From assembly GCA_023395615.1 (NCBI GenBank), contig JAEWYP010000055.1, positions 1-18,801 on the forward strand: a DNA stretch of 18,801 bases. Direction: 5' to 3'. Positions 7,340 through 14,290 of this stretch are shown piece by piece. A program made the position numbers and the translations under genes. Positions within the stretch are counted from its first letter, which is position 1. Every line of letters starts with the position of its first letter. The DNA comes from Bacillota bacterium (GTDB taxonomy: Bacteria > Bacillota > Clostridia > Christensenellales > Aristaeellaceae). The notes under the pieces are model-generated. The model worked only from the letters and a program-made list of their open reading frames with translations, was not told the DNA's origin and made no database searches.

Positions 7340-8277
7340 AAGTGCACCTCGTTCAGCGGGATTCCCGCCTTAATCATATGTCCGCATAAGTATGCCCGCG
7401 CATCCATACGGCGGGCGTTGGGGGCCTGTATCTCCGTCAGTTCTATGGCACTGTCCGCAGTGGCAATCACCAGCCCCTGTTTCCTGTCAGCGGCCAGTAC
7501 CGTACCGGGTTTGACGCCGGAACAGGAAGCCACGCTTTGCGCGCGCCACACTTTCAGCACCCCATTAGCCACAGCCGCGTACGCACCGGGGCAGGGAGAC
7601 ATCGCGCGTATCCGGCACAGGCTCTGGCGGGTGGATTCGGAAAAGTTGATCTCTCCCAGTTCTCTGTTCAATTTCGGTTCGTAGGTCATCAGACTTTCGT
7701 CCTGCTTTTCGCGGGGGCAATCGCCTTTTTCCAGCCGGGCGATGGTTTCGACCAGCAATTGCGCACCCATCTCCGCCAGACGGCATAGCAGGGTGCCCGC
7801 GTTGTCTTCTTCTGTGATCGGGGTTTCGACCCTGAGCAGCATATCGCCGGTATCGATGCCCTTATCGGTTAACATGGTGGTAACGCCGGTCACGGGATCA
7901 TCCATCAGCACGGCCCAGTTGACCGGGGCGGGACCGCGATGCCGGGGTAACAGTGACGCGTGAACGTTGACGGTGCCATGCTTTGGTACGGCGAGGACTT
8001 CTTCGCTTAGTATCTGCCCGAATGCGGCGGTAACACATAGATCGGGTTGCAGCGATTGCAGGGCTTCCAGCCCGTCTTTCCGGATTTTCTGCGGCTGAAA
8101 CACGGGGATGCTCAGCGAAAGCGCCAATTCCTTCACCGGGCTCATCTGGATGCGGCAACCACGGCCGCAGGGGCGATCCGGTTGTGTGAAAACCCCGATC
8201 ACCTCATGCCCGGCAGCCACCAGCGCTTTCAGCGACGGAACCGCAAAAGCGGGCGTACCCATAAAAACAATTCTCAC
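7336..8277 (-). CDS. fmt: Methionyl-tRNA formyltransferase
   Basis: Fmt formylates the amino group of Met on initiator tRNA, using 10-formyl-tetrahydrofolate, to make fMet-tRNA for translation initiation. Length is 313 residues, normal for the family. The N-terminal Rossmann-like domain opens with IVFMGTP. The folate-site signature SLLPRHRGPAPVNWA is at 108-122. Asn104, His106 and Asp142 have the same spacing as the catalytic Asn108, His110 and Asp146 of E. coli Fmt. A smaller C-terminal tRNA-binding domain follows from about 205. The start codon is GTG at 8277, supported by GGAGG seven bases upstream and by a 4-base GTGA overlap with the def stop. Its neighbour def removes the formyl group that Fmt adds, so the two functions are coupled. 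Confidence 0.97.
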   Translation of the reverse strand: MRIVFMGTPAFAVPSLKALVAAGHEVIGVFTQPDRPCGRGCRIQMSPVKELALSLSIPVFQPQKIRKDGLEALQSLQPDLCVTAAFGQILSEEVLAVPKHGTVNVHASLLPRHRGPAPVNWAVLMDDPVTGVTTMLTDKGIDTGDMLLRVETPITEEDNAGTLLCRLAEMGAQLLVETIARLEKGDCPREKQDESLMTYEPKLNRELGEINFSESTRQSLCRIRAMSPCPGAYAAVANGVLKVWRAQSVASCSGVKPGTVLAADRKQGLVIATADSAIELTEIQAPNARRMDARAYLCGHMIKAGIPLNEVHL

Positions 8278-8807
8278 AGCTTCGCCTCCCCATCCGGTTG
8301 TTCCGATTCGGCGGCGACCTCCTCCGCTGTTTCGGTACCGTCGTCCTCTTCCTCGTCACGGAAAATCTCGTGGTCCATAATGTCCAGATACAGTATGCCG
8401 TCCAGATGGTCAATCTCGTGGCACATCGCGCGGGCCAGAAAGCCTTCCGCTTCCACCTCGTAGGGTTCGCCCTTATTGTTTTGCGCCCGAACAACGACTT
8501 TCATCGGGCGCTTTACCACACCCGCACGGCCGGGTACGCTGAGGCACCCTTCCGGCCCGGTCTGCTCCCCTTCCCGGGAGATGATCTCCGGATTGACCAG
8601 TTCGTACAGATGATCGCCCACATCAACCACAACAGCGCGCTTCAGGATACCAACCTGCGGGGCCGCAAGGCCCGCGCCATCGTTCTGGTACATGGTATCC
8701 GCCATGTCCTTGAGCAGGATTCGGAGGCGAAGGTTGAACTTATCCACGGGTTTACAGTGCTTGCGGAGTTTTTCATCCCCGACGGTTACAATTTTTCTGA
8801 TCGCCAT
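8274..8807 (-). CDS. def: Peptide deformylase with an acidic C-terminal tail
   Basis: This metalloenzyme (usually Fe2+) removes the N-formyl group from nascent proteins at the ribosome. Length is 177 residues. All three family motifs are intact: GAGLAAPQ at 44-51, EGCLS at 86-90 with metal ligand Cys88, and HEIDH at 130-134 with ligands His130 and His134 and catalytic Glu131. The catalytic domain ends near 148. The last 29 residues (149-177) are low-complexity and very acidic, rich in Glu and Asp, unlike the basic C-terminal helix by which E. coli deformylase docks on ribosomal protein L22. The ATG at 8807 has AAGGAA-type sequence a little far upstream. The gene lies 22 bases after the priA stop and overlaps fmt by 4 bases. 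Confidence 0.97.
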   Translation of the reverse strand: MAIRKIVTVGDEKLRKHCKPVDKFNLRLRILLKDMADTMYQNDGAGLAAPQVGILKRAVVVDVGDHLYELVNPEIISREGEQTGPEGCLSVPGRAGVVKRPMKVVVRAQNNKGEPYEVEAEGFLARAMCHEIDHLDGILYLDIMDHEIFRDEEEDDGTETAEEVAAESEQPDGEAKL

Positions 8808-8829
8808 GTTGGCATGTTCCTTTCCTTGG

Positions 8830-11070
8830 TTATATCAACGTCGCGGGGTTGAGCTCCGCGTAGATCTGACACTGGTCGTCATTGACCGCCGCCAGCTCGT
8901 TCATAAGCCGCAATACCGGCTGAGCGTCCGGATGTTCAAACAGCTTCAGCAGGACATGATAACGGAATTTTCCGCGGATCCGGGCTACGGGAGCGTGATC
9001 CGCACGCAGCATCAGCACCCTTCGTTTCTGTGCCGGGTGGGCCTGTAAAAAGGCGTTCAGCGTGTCGTAGAGACGATTGTTCATCGTTTCGGCGGCTTCG
9101 TCCTGCGGGCTTTCCACCAGCAGCCGGGCAATCATGGTAAACGGCGGATACAGTCCCGTGCGCCTCCGATCGAACTCCTGCGTGAAAAATGCCCGGTAAT
9201 CCTGCGCGGCGGCGGCAACGATGCAGGGATGATCGGGTTTGTAGCTTTGCACTACCACTTCGCCCGGCGTATCGGCGCGCCCCGCGCGCCCAGCCACCTG
9301 CGTAATCAGCTGAAAAGTGCGTTCCTGCGCCCGGTAATCCGGAAGGTTCAGGGTCAGGTCCGCTGCCACCACGCCAACCAGCGTAACGTTGGGGAAGTCC
9401 AATCCCTTCGCGATCATTTGCGTGCCCACCAGCGCCTGCGCGCGGCCCTCGCGGAAGGCGTTGAGCAGCTCGTAATGGGCGTCGCGCTTCTGCGTAGTGT
9501 CGATATCCATCCGGATGGTTTTCACATTCGGGAAAAGCCGGTGTAATTCCTCCTCTACCTTCTGGGTGCCGCAACCGAAGAAGCGGATGTAGGGGCTGCC
9601 GCATTCCGGGCAGGTTGCGGGCGGGGGGATCGCCGCGCCGCAGAAATGGCAGCGCAGCTCGCCGTGTTCGCTGCCTTCCACCTGATGCAGCGTCATGCTT
9701 ACATCGCATTGCGGGCACTTGACCACGTAGCCGCAGTTGCGGCAGCTTACGAAAGTGTTGTAGCCCCGCCGGTTTAAAAACAACATTGCCTGCCGCCCCT
9801 GCGAAAAGCAAGCCTGCAGCTTTTGCTGCAACAGCTGGCTGAAGATGGAGCGGTTACCCGCGCCAAGCTCCTTGCGCATATCCACAACCGTCACAGCAGG
9901 CATGGGGCGGTGGTTTACCCGGCTGGGCATCTCCACAAGAGTATAATCTCCACGGCGGGCCATAGCGAAACTTAGAATGCTGGGAGTAGCGCTGCTTAAC
10001 AGCAGCGTGGCCCCTTCCCGCAGACAGCGGCTTTTCGCAACGCGGCGGGCGTCGTACTGGGGATGGCGGTCGCTCAGGTAGGTCTGCTCGTGCTCCTCAT
10101 CAATCACGATCAGGCCCAGATGCTCAACCGGCGCAAACACCGCAGAGCGCGCCCCGATGACGACACGTGCGTCGCCAAGACGGATGCGCCGCCATTCGTC
10201 GCAGCGCTGCCCGTCGGTTAGCCTGCTGTGCAGCACGGCGGTTTGCGGGCCGAACCGATCGCGAAACCAACCCACCATCTGCGGGGTCAGCGCAATCTCC
10301 GGCACCAGAATAATCGCTGTGCCTCCACGGTCAAGAACCCAGCGTACCATGGCAAGATACACTTCGGTCTTTCCGCTGCCGGTTACCCCGTGCAGCAGGA
10401 ACGCGCCGTTGCCGTTGTCCAGCGCGGGCGCCATTACATTCAGCGCGCTTTGCTGTTCTGCGGTCAGCGTGGGCGCGACGTCGGAATCGCTTACCATCTG
10501 CTCGTACGGCAGGCGGTATACTTCATGTTCGGTCAGCAGGACCAGGCCCGCGTCAGCCAGTTTGCGCAAGGCTTCCTGTGGGGCAGAAACCAGCGTGCCC
10601 AGTTCTGTTACCGGGTGCTCCGCGCCGTCCGCGAGCATCCTGAGCAGCGTTGCCCGCTTGGGGGAGCGTTTCTGCGCGGCGGCCTGAGTCGATGCGTCCA
10701 CTCCGGGCGCCAGCCGGGCATGCGTTTCTGTTTTGGCTTGCACCCTGCCCGTGCGCATGGCGGCAGGCAGCATCAACCGCAGGGTTTCGGACAAGGGACA
10801 GTGGTTCTCGGTTGCCAGCTCCTCCGCAAGGCTTAACAGCGGGGGCAACACGGCCGCGTAGGGTTCCAGAGCGCGTGCCACAGGTTTCATCCGCTCCGGC
10901 GGCAGGTCGCACTCGTTTGCAAGCGCCACCACTACGCCATCTACCTGCCGCCGCCCCAGAGGAACACGCACGCGCATACCGGGAGAAAGCTGCATGCCGT
11001 CCGGTATCAGATAGGAAAAGGGTTTGGCAACATTATCGTGCACCACGTCCACAACGACCTGCGCGATCAA
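8830..11070 (-). CDS. priA: Primosomal protein N', replication restart helicase PriA
   Basis: PriA is a 3'-5' superfamily 2 helicase that recognises stalled or collapsed replication forks and reloads the replicative helicase. From the chosen start it has 746 residues, the usual size. It shows an N-terminal DNA-binding region (1 to about 190), Walker A GVTGSGKTE at 228-236, and DEEH at 324-327. The eight zinc-binding cysteines are at 443, 446, 452, 455, 474, 477, 487 and 490, and the C-terminal helicase motifs follow. I favour TTG at 11070 as the start: AAGGAGG lies eight bases before it, and the protein then begins IAQVVVDV as in other PriA proteins. An ATG at 11091 is in frame but has no ribosome binding site and would place AAGGAGG inside the gene. 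It follows the carboxypeptidase gene by 36 bases. Confidence 0.95.
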   Translation of the reverse strand: MIAQVVVDVVHDNVAKPFSYLIPDGMQLSPGMRVRVPLGRRQVDGVVVALANECDLPPERMKPVARALEPYAAVLPPLLSLAEELATENHCPLSETLRLMLPAAMRTGRVQAKTETHARLAPGVDASTQAAAQKRSPKRATLLRMLADGAEHPVTELGTLVSAPQEALRKLADAGLVLLTEHEVYRLPYEQMVSDSDVAPTLTAEQQSALNVMAPALDNGNGAFLLHGVTGSGKTEVYLAMVRWVLDRGGTAIILVPEIALTPQMVGWFRDRFGPQTAVLHSRLTDGQRCDEWRRIRLGDARVVIGARSAVFAPVEHLGLIVIDEEHEQTYLSDRHPQYDARRVAKSRCLREGATLLLSSATPSILSFAMARRGDYTLVEMPSRVNHRPMPAVTVVDMRKELGAGNRSIFSQLLQQKLQACFSQGRQAMLFLNRRGYNTFVSCRNCGYVVKCPQCDVSMTLHQVEGSEHGELRCHFCGAAIPPPATCPECGSPYIRFFGCGTQKVEEELHRLFPNVKTIRMDIDTTQKRDAHYELLNAFREGRAQALVGTQMIAKGLDFPNVTLVGVVAADLTLNLPDYRAQERTFQLITQVAGRAGRADTPGEVVVQSYKPDHPCIVAAAAQDYRAFFTQEFDRRRTGLYPPFTMIARLLVESPQDEAAETMNNRLYDTLNAFLQAHPAQKRRVLMLRADHAPVARIRGKFRYHVLLKLFEHPDAQPVLRLMNELAAVNDDQCQIYAELNPATLI

Positions 11071-11106
11071 GCCCATCCCCTCCTTATCCATAATCGGTAC
11101 GGCAGT

Positions 11107-12609
11107 TCATCGGAAGTAACGGTTGCCCGGCTTGGGTACTCGACTGCTGCGTCTGCTGCGCCGCTTGCCCTTATGGAGCTTGCGGAAGATGAATCGGATG
11201 AGAAAGAACAGTCCGAGAAGCGGAATAGCGGCCACCAGCGCGACTTCCAGTGAGAACGGCGGGAAAGGGTTGGGGTCGGCATAAGTTTCGGCCTCAATCT
11301 CTTCCAGAGATTTCGGTGCGTCCTCGCGCCGCTCGATTGACCGTGAGGCTACCAGCTGGTAGGTCACAGCGCTGCCTCCGTCGGTGGGGTAATACGTCAT
11401 TGTGCCGAATACTTCGCCCTGCGTTACGGGGGTTGCGAAATTCGAGCGCGTGTAATCGATAATGACAGTCTGTTTTAAATCACGGGCGAGTGCGTCCACT
11501 TCGTCTTTGGTCGCCACCACATGCACTGTGCGCGTGTCCGGCAGGGGCTGGATATCCAGCTGCAGGCGACCGATATCCGTATCGTCCATAGAAAATCCGG
11601 TAGTTTCGATGATGGTGGGGTTCATATCATACAAGTCCGCCGGGGTAACGCTGACGAACTGCGAAAATCCATATTCCATGAGCTTTTTGGTGTCGGACCA
11701 ACGGCCGGCTTCCGAGGTGTAGAACACGACGGAGATCAGCTTTACGCCGTCTTTTTCGGCGGAACCCACATAGCAGTAACCTGCCCGGGAATGGAAACCG
11801 GTTTTGATGCCGTTAGCGTAAGGGTAAAAATTCGGGTTATCGTCGCTGGAATTCAACCAGTTATCGCTGGCGCCTACCAGCACGCGGGAACGGCTGAGGT
11901 TGCTCTTGGGCAGGCTATAGGTGTAAGTTTTGGCGATTTTGGCGAACTCTTCGTTCTGCATGGCGGTGCGGGCGATTTTCGCCATATCCCGTGCTGTGGT
12001 GTAATGGTTATCATCGTGCAAACCGTTGGGATTGGCAAAGTGTGTATCTGTGCAGCCCATAGTTTGAGCCGCCTGGTTCATCAGATCCACGAAGCCTTCG
12101 ATACTGCCGCCGATTGTTTCCGCGATCAGGTTTGCGCCGTCGTTGCCGGAACGCACCATGGTTGCGTACAACAGGTCTTTGAAATTGATGGTTTCTCCCA
12201 CCTGCAGAGGAATGGTGGAACTGCCGGCTTCCAGGTTGGTGGAAAGCGTGTCCATAGTAACGGTGGAGGTGAGATCGCCCTTTTCAAGACCCAGCAGTAC
12301 GGTCATGATTTTTGTGGTGGAGGCCGGGTACATGCGCGAATCCGCGTTTTTCTCAAAGATCACGTCGCCGGTATCCGCCTCAATCAGGATGGCGGATTTG
12401 GCGTAAAGCTGATCTTCGGTCAGGTTCTCGGGATGAGTTTCGTCGTAAGCGGGGGCGCTGGAGGAAAGCTTGGGTGCGATATAGACGACGGTCGTATCTG
12501 CGGATGAAACATCTTCCGCCAGTGCCGCCGGGCCGGGCCAGCCGGCTGCGAATACCGCCAGCAGCGCCGCTGTAATTACCGCGCCAAACCGTACGAGCGC
12601 TTTCCTCAA
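11107..12609 (-). CDS. Serine-type D-alanyl-D-alanine carboxypeptidase (DacF/DacB-like, PBP5 family)
   Basis: This is a penicillin-binding carboxypeptidase that trims the terminal D-Ala from peptidoglycan stem peptides outside the membrane. From the chosen start it has 500 residues. Residues 1-31 form a signal peptide (basic RKALVR, hydrophobic core, Ala-Leu-Ala before the likely cut). The peptidase S11 motifs are present: SxxK as STTK at 97-100 (nucleophile Ser97), SGN at 154-156 and KTG at 269-271. A PBP5-like C-terminal beta domain covers about 325-425. It ends with a hydrophobic segment (453-474) and a very basic tail, so it is probably a membrane-anchored protein. Start: TTG at 12609, with AGGGGGTG about five bases upstream and the signal peptide beginning there. 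The open frame runs on to 12891, but that part overlaps the transporter gene and the promoter. It heads the priA train, an unusual position. Confidence 0.93.
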   Translation of the reverse strand: MRKALVRFGAVITAALLAVFAAGWPGPAALAEDVSSADTTVVYIAPKLSSSAPAYDETHPENLTEDQLYAKSAILIEADTGDVIFEKNADSRMYPASTTKIMTVLLGLEKGDLTSTVTMDTLSTNLEAGSSTIPLQVGETINFKDLLYATMVRSGNDGANLIAETIGGSIEGFVDLMNQAAQTMGCTDTHFANPNGLHDDNHYTTARDMAKIARTAMQNEEFAKIAKTYTYSLPKSNLSRSRVLVGASDNWLNSSDDNPNFYPYANGIKTGFHSRAGYCYVGSAEKDGVKLISVVFYTSEAGRWSDTKKLMEYGFSQFVSVTPADLYDMNPTIIETTGFSMDDTDIGRLQLDIQPLPDTRTVHVVATKDEVDALARDLKQTVIIDYTRSNFATPVTQGEVFGTMTYYPTDGGSAVTYQLVASRSIERREDAPKSLEEIEAETYADPNPFPPFSLEVALVAAIPLLGLFFLIRFIFRKLHKGKRRSRRSSRVPKPGNRYFR

Positions 12610-12645
12610 ACCTACACCCCCTGCCGGAACTGTTGTCAACGCATT

Positions 12646-12674
12646 ATTATACCGCCTGTGGGGCGGTTTGTCCA
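12646..12674 (-). promoter_or_regulatory. Predicted strong sigma-A-type promoter of the dacF-priA-def-fmt train
   Basis: On the minus strand TGGACA (12674-12669, five of six to consensus) and a perfect TATAAT (12651-12646) are separated by 17 bases. The predicted start near 12639 leaves a leader of about 30 bases before the TTG at 12609. The spacer holds an inverted repeat, ACCGCC-CCACA-GGCGGT (12667-12651), which could be a repressor site. The position also argues against any carboxypeptidase start upstream of 12650. Confidence 0.68.
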
Positions 12675-12690
12675 TTCTGCGACGTATACC

Positions 12691-12709
12691 GTGCGCTAAA
12701 ACCGCGCAC
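12691..12709 (-). terminator. Possible weak hairpin terminator after the MATE transporter gene
   Basis: GTGCGC and GCGCAC form a 6-bp GC-rich stem with a 7-base loop, starting five bases after the transporter stop codon. No U-run follows on either strand, so it may slow or stabilise transcript ends but is not a typical intrinsic terminator. Confidence 0.25.
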
Positions 12710-12713
12710 ATGC

Positions 12714-14111
12714 TCAATGCGTATTTTCCATGGTAATGTTTCGAACCCAATGCCCTTTTCTGAGTACGATCAGCCCCGGGACCACCCGCAGATTTTGCAG
12801 CAGATAAACAATCAGCACCGCAGTCAGCATGGAAACCCGTCCGGGCAACAGCCACCCCATCAGCAGGCTGGCAGGTACGGGAAGCGCCCACAGAAAACCG
12901 CTGTCCAGCAGGGTGGCGGCGCGTGTGTCGCCGCCTGCGCGCAAACAGAAAAAACAGAAAGCGTAGGCAAAGTTGACCGGAGCGAACGAAGCCATCACAC
13001 AGGAAAGGAGGGTTGCTGTCCTGCGCAGTTCGGCGCTGATGTTGTAAAACTGCGGAAGCAGGAAAGCGAGCCCGCAGCAGAATGCGATTGCGCCAAACCC
13101 TAATATTATCGTGAGAGTAAAGAGTTTCTTTGTGTTTTCCCGCGCCTTATCCAGTTCACCCGCGCCCAACGCCGTACCGATCAGCACCGATACGGCGGAG
13201 GAATTGCCCGTAGCGACGACAGCGGATACCTGAAAGCACAGTTCCGCGATGGCAAGCGCAGGAATGGCCCTTTCATCCAGCCGGGCAAAACACCAGAAGA
13301 AGATGTTAAGACCCACGCTGTATAAAAGTTCGTTGGTAATTAACGGCAACGCTTTGCGGGTAAATTGTCCGCGTACGCAGTGCCCCAGACGGAGGCAGGC
13401 AGACGGTTCGAAAGTGAAATACATGCGACGGCGGAATATCAGTGATACATATATGGCCATTTCAAACAGACGTGCGATCAGCGTGCCCAGCGCGGCCCCC
13501 TCCACGCCCAGCCGGGGGAAGCCCAACAGCCCGAAGATAAGCAGCGTGTTGCATCCGGCGTTGACCGCCATGCTGCCAAGGCTGACAAGCATGCTGGTCC
13601 GGTTATGCCCGAGAGAGCGAAGGGAAAAGATGCAGACTCCGCTGATGGAAGCGGGCAGGTAGCTGAAACTGACGATGCGAAGGTATTTTACCCCGAGGGC
13701 AACGGTACGGGGATCCGTTACGAAAATGCGCATCACGGCTTCCGGCAGAAAGAACATCAGGGCGAAAAACGCGAGGCCGTTTAAAAGGCTGATGCCCATC
13801 TGCAACCAATACAGGCCAAGGCAGGTCTTTCGGTCACGCGCGCCGAAATACTGGCTGATCAGCAACCCGCCCGCTCCGGCAAGCCCAAACAGAAAACTGT
13901 TAAAGATGAAGGACGGTTTGTTAGCGACGCTGACGGCGCTCATGGAAAGGCCTTCCATGTCCAGTGTGCCGACCATCAGGTTATCAATCATATTAAACAG
14001 GGTGTTGATCAATTGCTGAACCATTACGGGCAGCATCACGGCAAGCGCGCCGCGGTAGAAAACAGCACTGCCGAACCAGGGACGGAGTTTCTGGCGAAAA
14101 TGTTGAATCAT
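12714..14111 (-). CDS. MATE-family multidrug/Na+ (or H+) antiporter
   Basis: MATE proteins export cationic drugs, toxins or metabolites using Na+ or H+ gradients; the substrate here cannot be told. From the chosen start it has 465 residues and about twelve hydrophobic segments in two related halves, as expected. Landmarks include NTLFNMIDNLMVG near the start of the first half, GAGGLLISQYFGARD at about 76-90, and VEGAALGTLIAR at the end of the first half. I prefer ATG at 14111 because AAAGGA lies five to six bases upstream; an ATG at 14135 adds eight residues but lacks a ribosome binding site. It is transcribed away from dnaX and has its own promoter. The next gene downstream has a separate promoter, so it is probably monocistronic. 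No local regulator gene is present. Confidence 0.9.
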   Translation of the reverse strand: MIQHFRQKLRPWFGSAVFYRGALAVMLPVMVQQLINTLFNMIDNLMVGTLDMEGLSMSAVSVANKPSFIFNSFLFGLAGAGGLLISQYFGARDRKTCLGLYWLQMGISLLNGLAFFALMFFLPEAVMRIFVTDPRTVALGVKYLRIVSFSYLPASISGVCIFSLRSLGHNRTSMLVSLGSMAVNAGCNTLLIFGLLGFPRLGVEGAALGTLIARLFEMAIYVSLIFRRRMYFTFEPSACLRLGHCVRGQFTRKALPLITNELLYSVGLNIFFWCFARLDERAIPALAIAELCFQVSAVVATGNSSAVSVLIGTALGAGELDKARENTKKLFTLTIILGFGAIAFCCGLAFLLPQFYNISAELRRTATLLSCVMASFAPVNFAYAFCFFCLRAGGDTRAATLLDSGFLWALPVPASLLMGWLLPGRVSMLTAVLIVYLLQNLRVVPGLIVLRKGHWVRNITMENTH

Positions 14112-14153
14112 AGCTGTCCTTTCGGTCGCATTCATCAGAAAACCTGAAAAAAC

Positions 14154-14182
14154 ATCATACCGGAAAAGAACGGTTTTGACAA
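14154..14182 (-). promoter_or_regulatory. Predicted promoter for the MATE transporter gene
   Basis: On the minus strand TTGTCA (14182-14177) and TATGAT (14159-14154) are 17 bases apart, each matching consensus at five of six positions. The predicted start near 14147 leaves about 35 bases before the ATG at 14111. The -35 is part of the near-palindrome TTGACAA, which also reads as a perfect TTGACA on the plus strand (14176-14181), but no -10 is found at a suitable distance on that strand. Confidence 0.55.
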
Positions 14183-14215
14183 CAGCATGAAGGAAGAAAA
14201 CCGACGGATCCGGCT

Positions 14216-14245
14216 ATGGCATTCAGCTCCGGGATGGTGTACAAT
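14216..14245 (+). promoter_or_regulatory. Candidate dnaX promoter
   Basis: TACAAT at 14240-14245 matches the -10 consensus at five of six positions. The best -35 is ATGGCA at 14216-14221 (four of six) with an 18-base spacer. The start would fall near 14252, about 39 bases before the dnaX ATG. This is a weak prediction, resting mainly on the -10 and its position. Confidence 0.33.
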
Positions 14246-14290
14246 CAAAACAGCGAAACAGCCCCGCCGAAGGGGCGCATGGAGGAAAGC

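Noticed and set aside
6517..7684. Long open frames in other phases over the rsmB array (minus 6517-7185, plus 6559-7257 and 6599-7684)
   Set aside because: They come from a 42-base unit that is a multiple of three and lacks stops in these frames. The frame that joins the methyltransferase domain is the real one.
11521..12507. Plus-strand open frame of 328 codons opposite the carboxypeptidase gene
   Set aside because: The opposite strand encodes a clear peptidase with all three active-site motifs; the plus-strand product resembles nothing and has no start signals.
12610..12891. Upstream extension of the carboxypeptidase frame to 12891
   Set aside because: It would overlap the end of the transporter gene and the predicted promoter, lacks a ribosome binding site, and would place a signal peptide 94 residues inside the protein.
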